A stretch of DNA of 64,000 bases, taken from positions 1 through 64,000 of the forward strand of contig CAVSZA010000047.1 in NCBI GenBank assembly GCA_963732095.1, written 5' to 3'. This DNA is from AP-15 sp963732095 (GTDB taxonomy: Bacteria; Pseudomonadota; Alphaproteobacteria; ATCC43930; CGMCC-115725). Both the position numbers and the translations under genes were made by a program. This document shows positions 1 to 10,058 of this stretch, in pieces. The first letter of the stretch is position 1; every line of letters begins with the position of its first letter. Below the pieces are notes generated by a model. That model saw only the letters and a program-made list of their open reading frames with translations, was not told the DNA's origin and did no database searches.

Positions 1-833
1 TCGACATTGACGATGCCGTTGGCCGCCTCGCCGAGCTGCATCTTGATCGCCGCCGCCTGCAATCCGGCAAGGCCGCCGCCGAGCATTTTGGTGTCGAGGC
101 CGAGTTCGCCGACCGAACGGAGGATGCCGACCGTATCCGACGGATAGGAGGAGATGTAGACGAGATCCGGCTGCGCCGCCTGCACGGCGCGAACGATCGG
201 CGTGAAGTCGACCGTGGTCGGCGGATAGGCCCGGTCGTAGACGATGTCGATCCCTTTGGCCTTGGCGTGCTCGCGCGCGCTTTCTGCCGCCTTGTGCTGG
301 AATTCGGCGTCGGTGGCGACGATCGCAACCGTCTTGGGCTTCGGGTTCTGCGCCGCTGCCAGGTCGAACCAGCCCTCGGCGAAGGTCTTCACCGGTTCGG
401 GGCCGAAGGGCAGCATCGAGAAGTATTTCGGATAATGGAAATTGTCGTTGGCCGCCAGCGCGAAGAGGCCGAAGAACAGCCGGTTGTGCGAGATCGCTAC
501 CGGCATCGCCGGCACGACCAGATTGGTGCCGTAGCTCGAAATCAACAGGTCGACCTTGTCGATGTCGATCAGCTTGGTGTAGATGGCCGGCACCAGCGAG
601 GGGTTGCTCTGGTCGTCGTAATAGACCAGCTTGACCGGCCGGCCGAGCAGGCCGCCCTCGGCGTTGACCTCGTCTTCCCAGATCTTGAAAGCGAGCAGCC
701 CAGTCTTGCCGACGACGGCAAACGGGCCGGTCAATTCCATGCTGAAGCCGATTTTGATCGGTTCCGCCGCCTGAGCCGCTGCTGCTCCCCCCAGGAGCAT
801 TGCACCGAACAGCATGCGCGAGAAGTATTTCAT
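1..833 (-). CDS. ABC transporter substrate-binding protein, branched-chain amino acid type (partial)
   Basis: The 3' end of the gene runs off the left edge, leaving about 277 residues. The N-terminus is a clear Sec signal peptide (start MKYFSRMLFGAM, cleavage near AQA-AEP), followed by the type I periplasmic binding fold of the LivK/Peripla_BP_6 family (IKIGFSMELTGPFA, then GLLGRPVKLVYYDDQ). It would deliver a ligand to an inner-membrane ABC importer in the periplasm. The start codon overlaps the stop of the upstream aldolase gene as ATGA, so it is co-transcribed with the otnK-otnC pair. By context the ligand may be a C4 sugar acid rather than an amino acid; that is inference. The permease and ATPase genes are not in the window. 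Confidence 0.85.
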   Translation of the reverse strand, partial: MKYFSRMLFGAMLLGGAAAAQAAEPIKIGFSMELTGPFAVVGKTGLLAFKIWEDEVNAEGGLLGRPVKLVYYDDQSNPSLVPAIYTKLIDIDKVDLLISSYGTNLVVPAMPVAISHNRLFFGLFALAANDNFHYPKYFSMLPFGPEPVKTFAEGWFDLAAAQNPKPKTVAIVATDAEFQHKAAESAREHAKAKGIDIVYDRAYPPTTVDFTPIVRAVQAAQPDLVYISSYPSDTVGILRSVGELGLDTKMLGGGLAGLQAAAIKMQLGEAANGIVNV

Positions 834-1451
834 CCCCGCAGCTCCATGACTTGCGACCGCGTCAGATAGCGGGTCTCGGCGCCCCGCAGCAGCAGGTAGA
901 GTTTCGCGGTCTCCTCTAGCTCCTCGATCGCGTTGACGGCAGCGTCGAGGTTCGGAGCCGGCGACGACCGGGCCGTGATTGGCGAGCAGTACCGCATGGT
1001 GCTTGCCGGCAAAGCCGCGCACGGCTTCGGCGAGCGCCAGATCGCCCGGGCGGAAATAGGGGACGAGCGGCAAGCGGCCGACCCGCATCACATAATAAGC
1101 CGTAATCGGCGGCAAGACGTCTTCTGGGTCGATTTCGGCGAGGCAGGAGACCGCGACCGAATGCGTCGAATGCAGATGCACGACCGCGCCGGTGCCGGGC
1201 CGCTCCTCGTACATCACGCGGTGCAGGAAACTTTCCTTGGTCGGTGCGTCGCCCGAGACGAGACGTCCGTCATGGTCCAGCTTCGACAGCCGCGCCGGGT
1301 CGAGGCGGCCGAGCGAGGCGTTGGTCGGCGTCATCAGCCAGCCATCGTCGGTCCGCACACTGATGTTGCCGGATGACCCGGCGGTCAGCCCGCGTCCAAA
1401 GATCGACTGGCCGATCGCGCAGATCGCCTCGCGCTGCGTCGCCTCGCTCAT
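830..1451 (-). CDS. otnC: class II aldolase/adducin family protein, OtnC-like 3-oxo-tetronate 4-phosphate decarboxylase (frameshifted)
   Basis: Class II aldolase fold: the N-terminal GNISVRTDDGWLMTPT loop, metal ligands in HLHSTHS and the C-terminal NHGPVVAG metal-binding segment are all visible. The reading frame breaks at about position 956: the frame carrying NHGPVVAGS must skip one base to continue as PNLDAAVNAIEELEE and on to the stop at 830. With that base removed the family's length and alignment are restored (about 206 residues). The start ATG overlaps the otnK stop as ATGA. In the known D-threonate/D-erythronate pathways this enzyme decarboxylates 3-oxo-tetronate 4-phosphate to dihydroxyacetone phosphate. 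Whether the insertion is a sequencing error or a real lesion cannot be told from the sequence. Confidence 0.8.
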
Positions 1452-2744
1452 CTGGATCCTCCCTCGGACAGCACGGAAAAGGCGCGCAGGAAGAAGTCGG
1501 GCGCGCCGAAATTGCCGGATTTGAGCGCCAATGCCAGGATCGGCTCGCCGAGGCTCCCGGGGAGACTTACGGTCCACGGCACGCCGGGATCGATCTGCCG
1601 GCCGATCCGCAACCCGGTGACTCCGAGCGCGTGGACGATCGCCCCGGCGGTCTCGCCGCCGGCGATGACGAACCGGCGCGCCCCCTTGACGGCAAGGCCG
1701 GCGGCAATCGCCGCGAGCGTCTTTTCGACCAATGCACCGGCGCGCTCGCGGCCGAGCGCCTCCTGGATCGCGGCGACCTCCTCGGGTGGTGCTGTCGCGC
1801 TGATCAGGACCGGCCGATCGCCAAGCCGCGGCGTCGCCCAGGCGAGCGCCTCCTCGGCGATATTGCGCCCTGCCGCCGCCGCTATCGGGTCGATCGTGAA
1901 GAGCGGCGCGCGCTCGCGCATATAGGCGACCTGGGCGCGCGTCGCTTCCGAGCACGAGCCCGACAGCACCACGGCCGCGCCCGCGACAGGCGGCAGCGCA
2001 TCGGCGGCGGCGCTGTCGCCGATCAGACCTTGGCGGCGGAAATTCTCGGGCAGCCCCAACGCGATCCCCGATCCGCCGGTGATCAGCGGGAAGTCGGCCG
2101 CGGCCTCGCCAATAGCTTCGAGATCATGGTCGTCGATCGCATCGACGATCGCGTGCCGAAAACCGGCCTGGCGCAGTGACGCAAAGGCGTCGCGGATGGC
2201 CGCTGCGCCTCGCGACACATCGTATTGCGGTACGAGTCCAACTTTGCCGCGGCACTGACGCTGCAGGATGCGCACCAGGCTCGGGTCACGCATCGGCGTC
2301 AACGGGTGGTCGCGCATGCTCGAATTCCGACAGCAGAACGTCGCCGACGAACAGATAGCCGAGGTAAATTGTCCGCCCGTTTTCGGGAAAAGCCGGACAG
2401 AACAGGGTGAAGTCAGTGTCGAGCGCGTCCATCAGCGCCTCGGCCACGGGTCCGATATTGCCGGCATCGGTCGAGTCGAAGGTCGAGCAGTATTTGAACA
2501 GGATCTGGCGCGCTCCCGCCCGCTGAAGCCAATCGAGCGCCGCGAGGCTCTTCTCGATCGCCTCCGCGGCCGGGATCGTCCGGCTCTTCAGCGCGACGAC
2601 GACCGCCTCGGCATCGGCGACTTCCGTGCCCGGCGACGGCACGTCGATCAGTTGCACCGTGCGCATTCCGCGCCGCACCAAGGTGTTGCACAGATCGGTG
2701 GCGCCGGTGAAATCGTCGGCGATTGCTCCCAGCAATACGGTCAT
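1448..2744 (-). CDS. otnK: four-carbon acid sugar kinase family, OtnK-like 3-oxo-tetronate kinase (frameshifted)
   Basis: N-terminal half (2744 to about 2318) begins LLGAIADDFTGATDLCNTL and carries FKYCSTFDSTDAGNIGPV, both hallmarks of the DUF1537/OtnK kinase family. The C-terminal half (about 2317 to 1448) continues with HPLTPMRDPSLVRILQRQ and the GGSGIALGLPENF and FVIAGGETAGAIV motifs of the nucleotide-binding domain. The two halves are in different frames; removing one base near 2318 joins them into a protein of about 430 residues, the usual length. The enzyme phosphorylates 3-oxo-tetronate at C4 ahead of the OtnC decarboxylase, whose gene overlaps it by ATGA. It is divergent from otnI, with about 70 bases between the start codons. 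Confidence 0.85.
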
Positions 2745-2813
2745 GGCGCGCTCCCGCAGGGTCTTGTGTTACAGTAGCCTCCTGCCGTTCCGCCCGCAAA
2801 CGAGGACCCTGCC

Positions 2814-3599
2814 GTGCCGAAATTCGCCGCCAATCTCAGCTTCATCTTTCAGGAAGTCGGGTTTCTCGACCGTTTCGCCGCCGCCGCCGCCTGCGGCTTT
2901 AAAGGGGTCGAGTATCTTTCGCCCTATGAGCATCCGCCCGAAGTCATCGCCGAGCAGCTGAACCGGCACGGGCTCGTCCAGGCCTTGTTCAACATGCCGC
3001 CCGGCGACTGGGCGGCGGGCGAGCGCGGCACCGCGGCCTTGGCCGGACGCGAGCAGGAATTCCGTGATGGGATCGAAAAGGCGCTCGGCTACGCCAAAGC
3101 GACGAACTGCAAGCTGTTGCACGCAATGGCCGGGGTATTGCCGGCCGGAAGCGACCTCACCGCGGCTGAGCGCGTCTACGTCGCGAATTTGCAGTACGCG
3201 GCCGAGCGGCTTTCCCGTGAGGGAATCACCGTCATCATCGAGCCGATCAACAACCGCGACATCCCGGGCTACTTCCTCAACACGACGAGCCAAGCGATGT
3301 CGATCATCGAGCGGGTCGGGCACCCCAATCTCAAGCTGCAGCTCGACCTCTACCATGTGCAGATCATGGAGGGCGATCTCGCGCATCGCATGCGGACCCT
3401 CGCCGGCCACTATCCGCATGTCCAGATCGCCGGCAACCCCGGCCGCCACGAGCCGGATGTCGGCGAGGTCAACTACCCGTTCCTATTCGATCTGTTCGAC
3501 GAGCTCGGCTATTCGGGCTGGATCGGCTGCGAATACCGGCCCAAGGGCGAGACGCGGGCGGGACTGGGCTGGGCGAAGCGCTACGGCATCCAGAGCTGA
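2814..3599 (+). CDS. otnI: hydroxypyruvate isomerase family protein, 2-oxo-tetronate isomerase (OtnI)
   Basis: A 261-residue TIM-barrel sugar-phosphate isomerase (AP endonuclease 2 fold). It begins PKFAANLSFIFQE from a GTG start at 2814, preceded by a GAGGA-like ribosome site. Metal-binding landmarks are present: EPIN on strand five, QLDLYHVQ, HVQIAGNPGRHEP and a terminal GCEYRPKG. The family interconverts hydroxypyruvate and tartronate semialdehyde; the OtnI branch converts 2-oxo-tetronate to 3-oxo-tetronate. Context supports the OtnI assignment, since otnK and otnC are divergent and a D-erythronate dehydrogenase gene follows 3 bases downstream. Confidence 0.85.
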   Translation: MPKFAANLSFIFQEVGFLDRFAAAAACGFKGVEYLSPYEHPPEVIAEQLNRHGLVQALFNMPPGDWAAGERGTAALAGREQEFRDGIEKALGYAKATNCKLLHAMAGVLPAGSDLTAAERVYVANLQYAAERLSREGITVIIEPINNRDIPGYFLNTTSQAMSIIERVGHPNLKLQLDLYHVQIMEGDLAHRMRTLAGHYPHVQIAGNPGRHEPDVGEVNYPFLFDLFDELGYSGWIGCEYRPKGETRAGLGWAKRYGIQS

Positions 3600-3602
3600 G
3601 CG

Positions 3603-4568
3603 ATGCGCGTCGTCATTACGGGCGGTTGCGGATTTCTCGGCCAGCGGGTCGCATTGCAGTTGCTCGCGCGGGGTGATGTCGACGAGTTGGTTCTGTTCGA
3701 CAATGCACCGCCGGCTTTGCCGTTGCCCGACAACAAAAGATTGAGCGTCGTGACCGGCGACATTGCCGACCGTGAGGCGGTGCGCCGGGTGATCTCGCCC
3801 GGCACACATTCGGTGTTCCACCTCGCCGCGGTGGTCAGCGGGCAGGCCGAAGCCGACACCGACCTCGGCTATCGCGTCAATCTCGACGGGACGCGCGCAA
3901 TGCTCGATGCCTGCCGCGTTCTCGGAACCTGCCCGCGCGTAGTGTTCGCCAGCTCGCTCGCAGTCTATGGCGGCGCATTGCCGCCGGCGGTCGGCGACGA
4001 CACGCCGCTGACACCACAGACCTCTTACGGCACCCAGAAGGCTATCGGCGAATTGCTGGTCAACGACTACAGCCGTAAGGGATCTGTCGACGGCCGCGCA
4101 GTCCGGTTGCCGACCGTCGTCGTGCGGCCCGGCCGGCCGAACCGCGCCGCCTCGACCTTTGCCTCCTCAATGATCCGCGAACCGCTCGCCGGCCGCGTAG
4201 CTGTCTGTCCGGTGTCGCGCGATACGATAATGGCGCTGGCTTCGCCGCGGCGCGTCGTGGCCGGCCTGCTGCACGCCCATGATCTACCCGCCGACGCCTT
4301 CACCACGAGCAGGTCTTTGCAGCTCCCCGGCTTCTCCGTGGCGGTCGGCGAGATGGCCGCCGCGGTCCGCCGTGCCGGCGGCGAGGCGGCCTACGCCCGC
4401 ATTCATTGGGAGCCCGACCCGGAGATCCAGCAGATCATCTCCGGGTGGCCGCAAGAGCTGCGGGCTCCGCGCGCCCACGCGCTCGGCTTCACCGCCGATA
4501 GCGGCATCGACGCGGCGGTCCAAGCCTTTATCGAGGACGACCTCGAGATGCAGAAGCAGCTCGTCTAG
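3603..4568 (+). CDS. denD: D-erythronate dehydrogenase-like SDR (DenD)
   Basis: Extended short-chain dehydrogenase of 321 residues. The N-terminal Rossmann motif is GGCGFLGQR, an HLAAVVSG strand follows, then SSLAVYGG and the catalytic YGTQK (Tyr-x-x-x-Lys). The RLPTVVVRPG region matches the DenD group, which oxidises D-erythronate to 2-oxo-tetronate with NAD+. It is 3 bases from otnI and feeds that isomerase. Its last 41 bases overlap the convergent K+/H+ antiporter gene, so the two 3' ends share sequence. Confidence 0.8.
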   Translation: MRVVITGGCGFLGQRVALQLLARGDVDELVLFDNAPPALPLPDNKRLSVVTGDIADREAVRRVISPGTHSVFHLAAVVSGQAEADTDLGYRVNLDGTRAMLDACRVLGTCPRVVFASSLAVYGGALPPAVGDDTPLTPQTSYGTQKAIGELLVNDYSRKGSVDGRAVRLPTVVVRPGRPNRAASTFASSMIREPLAGRVAVCPVSRDTIMALASPRRVVAGLLHAHDLPADAFTTSRSLQLPGFSVAVGEMAAAVRRAGGEAAYARIHWEPDPEIQQIISGWPQELRAPRAHALGFTADSGIDAAVQAFIEDDLEMQKQLV

Positions 4569-6351
4569 CCGATCTGGACCAACCGGCGATCCGGAGCAGG
4601 CGCGGGAGCCAGAAGCGCCACGGGTGAACCGGCACCGGCTCGAGTTCGACGCCGACCTGGGTGATCGTGTCTCCCTGCATGTCGCGCACGATCAGTTCCA
4701 CTGCGCCGAAGCGCGTCCGGTCTCCGACCGCGGGCGTTCCGTCGAACCTGCTCGCCAGAAACTCTGCTAGGGTCAGAGCGCCGTCGGCGGCCGCTGCCGG
4801 ATCATAGAGGTGTGCGATCGCGGCGAGTGCGGTAGTTCCGTCGAACGCGAACTCGCCGAGAAGACCGCGATCATCCGCGCTGCTGCGCTCAGGGCGTGGT
4901 CCGAACACGCGGTCGAGCAAGACAAGATCCGCCGGGCGTGCCAGCGCGAGCACGTAGTCGCCGGCGGCGAGCGGCGGGGCAGACGCAGCGCTGCGAGCGA
5001 TCCCATCCCGAACCACCACCAGAACGCTCGCCGTGGGCGGGAGCGGCAGTGCCTCTACGGCTTTGGAGGCGGCGCGGCAACGCGCCTCCACTCGATAGCC
5101 TGCCACCGTGTTCTCGTCGCCGAGCCGGCCAGGGAGATCGATGTCCAGACGGGAGGCCTGCTGGAGCGGCGGCACGTCGAGATCGAACATCCGCGCGGCC
5201 GTCGCGACCGTCCAACCCTGGAGGACCAGCGAAATCAGAACTACAATGAACGCAACGCCAAAAAACATTGCTGCGCCCGGCAGGCCGGCGAGCACCGGAA
5301 TGATCGCGAGGAAGATCGGGACTGCCCCACGCAGACCGACCCATGAGATGAATGCTATCTCTGGGCCACTGTATCGAAAGGGCAGCAAGCATAGCGCCAC
5401 CGCTACCGGCCGCGCGGCCAGCATCAGGACCGCAGCAACGACAAGTGAAGTCCCGAGTATCGGAACCAGGCTGCTCGGCTTGACGAGCAAGCCCAGCATG
5501 AGGAAGAGGACGATCTGGCTGAGCCAGGCAAAGGCGTCAAACGCCTGGTTGATGACCTGAGTGGCACGATGACGGTGACTGCCCAGTATGAGACCCGCCA
5601 GATAGGCGGCTAAAAACCCGCTTGCACCAGCTGTCTGAGCGGCGCCGAAGAGGGCGGTTCCACCAGCAAGCGCCAGGATGGGGTACAACCCCGAAGTCGC
5701 CTCCAGACGATTGACGAGAGCGAGCAGCAGATAGCCGCCGCCTATGCCGAAAGCAGCCCCACCCACAATCTCTTCGGCGAGTACCGCCACGATGTGGAAT
5801 CCGGACAAGGGTGCCGGGGCCACGAGCAGATTGACGAGGAGCACCGCCAGCAGCACCGAGCTCGGATCATTCAAACCCGACTCGATCTCGAGAATGGCGG
5901 CGACGCGCGCCCGCAGCTCGAGACGGCGCAGATGCAACAGTGCGGAGACGGCCGCCGCGTCGGTCGGGGCAACAATCGCACCGATTAGCAATCCGCGGAC
6001 CCAGGAGGTGGAGAAAAGCAGCACCGCCACCGCTCCTACGATCGCGGCTGTGACGATCACGCCGATCGTGGCAAGGGCGAGTGACGGCCACAGCGCCCGC
6101 CGGACATCACTCCGATCGGTGCGCAGCCCGCCATCGAACAGAATAATCGCGAGAGCGACGCTGCCAATCAGATAAGCGGCGTGAAAGTCGCGAAAGAGAA
6201 TGCCGCCCGGTCCCTCTTCCCCGGCGAGGATGCCCAATCCCAGAAAAACCAGCAGTAAGGGGGCCCCGAACCGCGCCGAGAACACGCCGGCGAATATGCT
6301 CAGCAGCACCAACGCGCTGCCGAGCAGGATCAAGTGATGGCTGGCTTCCAC
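4528..6351 (-). CDS. potassium/proton antiporter, CvrA/NhaP2 type
   Basis: A 607-residue inner-membrane protein. The first 390 or so residues contain about twelve hydrophobic segments of the CPA1 monovalent cation:proton antiporter fold, with the family signatures APTDAAAVSALL, SGLNDPSSVL and SWVGLRGAVPIFLA. The soluble C-terminal part holds a TrkA-C/CorC-like regulatory region ending in a basic tail. The architecture matches K+/H+ antiporters of the NhaP2/CvrA group that export K+ in exchange for protons. It sits beside kup and mscS, so this segment looks dedicated to potassium and osmotic balance. Its 3' end overlaps denD by 41 bases. Confidence 0.85.
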   Translation of the reverse strand: MEASHHLILLGSALVLLSIFAGVFSARFGAPLLLVFLGLGILAGEEGPGGILFRDFHAAYLIGSVALAIILFDGGLRTDRSDVRRALWPSLALATIGVIVTAAIVGAVAVLLFSTSWVRGLLIGAIVAPTDAAAVSALLHLRRLELRARVAAILEIESGLNDPSSVLLAVLLVNLLVAPAPLSGFHIVAVLAEEIVGGAAFGIGGGYLLLALVNRLEATSGLYPILALAGGTALFGAAQTAGASGFLAAYLAGLILGSHRHRATQVINQAFDAFAWLSQIVLFLMLGLLVKPSSLVPILGTSLVVAAVLMLAARPVAVALCLLPFRYSGPEIAFISWVGLRGAVPIFLAIIPVLAGLPGAAMFFGVAFIVVLISLVLQGWTVATAARMFDLDVPPLQQASRLDIDLPGRLGDENTVAGYRVEARCRAASKAVEALPLPPTASVLVVVRDGIARSAASAPPLAAGDYVLALARPADLVLLDRVFGPRPERSSADDRGLLGEFAFDGTTALAAIAHLYDPAAAADGALTLAEFLASRFDGTPAVGDRTRFGAVELIVRDMQGDTITQVGVELEPVPVHPWRFWLPRLLRIAGWSRSARRAASASRGRPR

Positions 6352-6475
6352 CGCTTGACCGGTGAGTCGCGTCGGGTGGCATCACCGGTTTGCTCGCCGG
6401 GGGCCATCGGCTTTCTCCTCACATTTCGGGCTGTGTTGGCGAACCTCTCCGAGTGCAGGGTTGCGACGGCGTCGC

Positions 6476-8383
6476 TCAGATCTCGACTTCGAGGCCCATC
6501 TCGACGACCTGCCCGGTCGGGACGCCGAAATAGGCGGCCGGCAGATTGGCGTTGAGGTGCATCGCTGCAAAGAGCCGCTCCCGCCATACGGCCATCCCGG
6601 GCACCTTGCCGCTCGCGATGACCATGACCCTTCGCGAATAAAAGGTGATCCGCTCTGGGTCGATGCCGCGCAGACCAGGGTCGCGGCACGCAAGCTTCAG
6701 CCCCTCCATCACATTGGGATGTTCCATGAACCCGAAATGCAGAGTAACCCGAGTAATGCCGGCACCGACCGGCGCGAGCTTTACACGCTGGTCCGGATCG
6801 ACGCGCGGCGCATCGCTACTGGCCACCGAGACCAGTAACACACACTCGTGCAGAACGCGATTGTGCCTCAGGTGATGCGTCAAGGCGAGCGGTATGCCCG
6901 AGCTGCCCGCAGTGAAGATCGCGGCGGCTCCCGGCAGGCGCAGGGGCGGGTTCTCGAGCACCCAGTCGACAAACTCGTCCTCGCGCTGCCGCATTCCCGT
7001 GCGCTGGCGCTCGAGCATCTGGTACCCCGTGCGCCAGGTCAGCATGAGGAACGCGACGACGCAGGCCAGCAGGAGCGGGAACCAACCGCCCGCGACCAGT
7101 TTTGTCGTGTTGGCGGCAACGAAGATAAACTCGACGCAGAGCAGCGATCCGTTGACCGCCGCAACGGCAAACGGGTTGTAGCCCCATTGCAGGGCGACAA
7201 GGGCTGCAAGGACGGTGGTGATCGCCATCAGCATCGAGACGGCGATGCCGTAGGCGCCGCCGAGCGCGTCGGAGGAGCCGAAGGTGATGACCGCCCCGAG
7301 CGTGCCGGCGGCGAGCAGCCAGTTCACCATCGGCATGTAGATCTGTCCCTTCTCGTGGCTCGCCGTATGGAGCACGCGCATGCGTGGCAGAAAGCCCAGT
7401 TGGATCGCCTGCTGGGTCAACGAGTACGCGCCGGAGATGATGGCCTGCGAGGCGATGATGGTGGCCACCGTCGCGAACGCCACCATCGGATAATGGAGCC
7501 ATCCCGGCGCAAGCAGATAAAACGGATTCTCGATGGCGCCGGGGTCGGCCAGAAGCAGCGCTCCCTGGCCGAAATAATTCAGGACCAGAGCCGGCAAGAC
7601 GATCGCGAACCAACCGAGGCGGACCGGCAAACGGCCGAAATGGCCCATATCCGCATACATCGCCTCAGCGCCGGTGACCGTGAGAAAGGCGGCGCCGAGC
7701 ACGGCAAAACCGATGCCCGGTCCCGCATGAAGCAGGTAGATCAGCGCATAATGCGGGCTGAGCGCGGCCAGGATCTCCGGTGCGGCGCTGATCCCCCGCA
7801 GGCCGAGCACGCCGATCGCGATAAACCAGATCAGCATTACCGGCCCGAAGATGTTGCCGATGAACGCCGTTCCCTTGCGTTGAACCAAGAACAGGCCAAT
7901 CAGGATCGCGATGCTGATCGGCACGATGACCGGCGCGAGCTGGGGTGCGTCGAGCTTGAGGCCTTCCACGGCGCTGAGCACCGAGATGGCTGGCGTGATG
8001 ACGCCGTCGCCGTAAAGCAGCGCGGCGCCGATCAGCCCGACGATCAGTAGCGAGGCACGCCAGCTTCCGGCCGGCGCACGCCGGACATCGAGAAGCGCCA
8101 ACAGCGCGACGATGCCGCCCTCGCCGCGGTTGTCGGCGCGCATGATCAGGATGGCGTATTTAAACGAGACGATCACGATCAGCGACCACAGGATCACCGA
8201 CACGATGCCCATGATGGTTTCGGGCGAGACCGCTCCGGAGGCATCTGCGGCCTGCTTGAACCCATAGAGCGGGCTGGTGCCGATGTCGCCGTAGACAATG
8301 CCGAGCGCCGCAAGAGTCGCGGCGGCGGGCACTTGCCCGGTTTCAACCCGGGGCAGCGCCGCCGCTTGAAGGGTTCTGGCCAT
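6476..8383 (-). CDS. kup: low-affinity potassium transporter Kup
   Basis: Twelve-segment KUP/HAK/KT membrane protein taking up K+ with protons. Diagnostic motifs are GIVYGDIGTSPLYGF near the N-terminus, GDGVITPAISVLSAVEG and TGAEAMYADMGHFG. I chose the start at 8383 (MARTLQAAALP) because GGGGAGAACG lies just upstream and gives about 635 residues, the usual length; an in-frame start at 8497 would add 38 residues of non-conserved leader. The soluble C-terminal domain is complete (ending GQVVEMGLEVEI). It lies between the antiporter gene and the divergent mscS. Confidence 0.9.
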   Translation of the reverse strand: MARTLQAAALPRVETGQVPAAATLAALGIVYGDIGTSPLYGFKQAADASGAVSPETIMGIVSVILWSLIVIVSFKYAILIMRADNRGEGGIVALLALLDVRRAPAGSWRASLLIVGLIGAALLYGDGVITPAISVLSAVEGLKLDAPQLAPVIVPISIAILIGLFLVQRKGTAFIGNIFGPVMLIWFIAIGVLGLRGISAAPEILAALSPHYALIYLLHAGPGIGFAVLGAAFLTVTGAEAMYADMGHFGRLPVRLGWFAIVLPALVLNYFGQGALLLADPGAIENPFYLLAPGWLHYPMVAFATVATIIASQAIISGAYSLTQQAIQLGFLPRMRVLHTASHEKGQIYMPMVNWLLAAGTLGAVITFGSSDALGGAYGIAVSMLMAITTVLAALVALQWGYNPFAVAAVNGSLLCVEFIFVAANTTKLVAGGWFPLLLACVVAFLMLTWRTGYQMLERQRTGMRQREDEFVDWVLENPPLRLPGAAAIFTAGSSGIPLALTHHLRHNRVLHECVLLVSVASSDAPRVDPDQRVKLAPVGAGITRVTLHFGFMEHPNVMEGLKLACRDPGLRGIDPERITFYSRRVMVIASGKVPGMAVWRERLFAAMHLNANLPAAYFGVPTGQVVEMGLEVEI

Positions 8384-8496
8384 TCTTGCGTTCTCCCCAA
8401 CTTCCGCAAGTTTGACCCGAAACTCCCGCAAAGGAAACAAGTGCTTGTCGGGTCTCGGGCCAATTCCTGCGGTCGCTTTGTACCCGTTCTCGTGCA

Positions 8497-9897
8497 ATGA
8501 TCAGCGGTCTTGCGGAACAGGGCCGTAGCGGCTGGGAGGCGAGGATCGACGCAGTCTCAATTTGGCAGAACGTGGTGGCGCATTTCGAGCAGTTGGAAAG
8601 GCATCTGCTCGATGAAATTCTCGTCTTTGCCAATCTGATCCAAATCCCCGCCGTCATCCTGACCGGCGGCGTCGCTTGGCTCGTCTGCCGGCCGCTACGC
8701 CGCTGGGTCATACGCTGGGTGGAGCGGGTTCCGGAGCATCATCATCTCGACTGGATCGTCTACCATCGCTCCTGGGTGACCGACAGGCTAGTGCCGCTGA
8801 TCACGCCCGTGGCTTGGGCGATCGGGTTATGGATTTCCGTTGCGGTCGCCGAGCGCGCCGGCTGGCCGCACGCGGTCACCCGGACCGCAGTCGACTTGCT
8901 GCTCGCCTGGCTGGTGATCCGGCTCGCGGCAGCTCTCGTCCCCTATGCGGCGCTGGCGCGGCTGATCGCGGTGCTCGCCTGGGTGGTTGCCGCCCTCAAC
9001 ATCGTGCATCTGCTCGGGCCGACGCTCGACCTGCTCGACAGCGTCGCGATCGTGGTTGGCGGGCTCAGGGTCTCGATCCTGACGGTCGTCAAGGGCGTGC
9101 TCTCGCTCGCTATGCTGCTGTGGGCTGCCACGGTCGCGTCCAACCTGTTCGAGCGGCGCATCACCCGCGTTTCCGAAATCACCCCCCGCGCGCGAGTGCT
9201 CCTCGGCAAGCTGCTCAAAGCTACCCTGGTCACTTTGGCCGTGGTGCTCTCGCTGACCAGCATCGGTATCGATCTTACGACCTTCGCGCTGTTCACCGGA
9301 GCGCTCGGGGTCGGCGTCGGACTGGGGCTGCAGCGGACTGTCTCAAACCTGTTCAGCGGGATCGTGCTGTTGTTGGACAAGTCGATCAAGCCGGGCGACG
9401 TGATCGAGGTGGGCGGCACCTATGGTTGGGTCTCCTCGCTCGGCGCCCGCTATGTATCGGTAGAGACGCGCGACGGCACAGAGTTTCTGATTCCTAACGA
9501 GGACATCATCACCCATCAGGTCGTCAATTGGTCGCACAAGAGTGATCGCGTCCGCCTGAAAGTGCCGGTGCGCGTCCCTCACGATTCCGATCTCGACCAG
9601 GCGCTCGCCCTGATGCGCGAGGCGGCGAGCTACCCCGAGCGCGTGCTGGCAGTGCCGGCCCCGAACGCCCTGATCATGGCCTTCGGCGAGACGGCTATTG
9701 AGCTCGAGCTGCGGTTCTGGATTCAGGACGCCCAGAATGGCGTCCACAACATCAAGAGCCAGGTCCTGTACGAGATCTGGCGATTGTTTCAACAGCAAGG
9801 CATTCGCATCCCCTACCCCAAGCGGGACCTCTATGTACGCTCCGACGCGCTGGCCACTTTTGCCGAGGCTGGTGATCGGCGACATCATCGATCTTAA
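8497..9897 (+). CDS. mechanosensitive ion channel, MscS family
   Basis: A 466-residue protein with about five N-terminal transmembrane segments and then the conserved MscS pore and beta domain: GALGVGVGLGLQRTVSN is the TM3 pore helix, followed by SGIVLLLDKSIKPGDVIEV and the VSSLGARYVSVETRDGTEFLIPN stretch. The C-terminal alpha/beta cage domain runs to PYPKRDLYV. It would open on membrane tension to release solutes during hypo-osmotic shock. It is divergent from kup with about 110 bases between starts. The ribosome site at 8497 is weak and the true start may be slightly downstream. Confidence 0.88.
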   Translation: MISGLAEQGRSGWEARIDAVSIWQNVVAHFEQLERHLLDEILVFANLIQIPAVILTGGVAWLVCRPLRRWVIRWVERVPEHHHLDWIVYHRSWVTDRLVPLITPVAWAIGLWISVAVAERAGWPHAVTRTAVDLLLAWLVIRLAAALVPYAALARLIAVLAWVVAALNIVHLLGPTLDLLDSVAIVVGGLRVSILTVVKGVLSLAMLLWAATVASNLFERRITRVSEITPRARVLLGKLLKATLVTLAVVLSLTSIGIDLTTFALFTGALGVGVGLGLQRTVSNLFSGIVLLLDKSIKPGDVIEVGGTYGWVSSLGARYVSVETRDGTEFLIPNEDIITHQVVNWSHKSDRVRLKVPVRVPHDSDLDQALALMREAASYPERVLAVPAPNALIMAFGETAIELELRFWIQDAQNGVHNIKSQVLYEIWRLFQQQGIRIPYPKRDLYVRSDALATFAEAGDRRHHRS

Positions 9898-10058
9898 AGC
9901 TGTACGCGTGGTGATCAGGCCTTCATCGAAAACGACGATCGAAACACAGGGTATAGGGCGAATGCGATCCGCCGAAGTTTTCGCCGGAACCCGGTCCGGC
10001 CTCCAGAGCGGCAGCTTGTCAATTTACAGCGATGAGCCGCGCGTGGCAATTTGGCGCC

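Noticed and set aside
6848..8050. 400-residue frame antisense to kup
   Set aside because: Charged shadow frame; Kup motifs are complete on the other strand.
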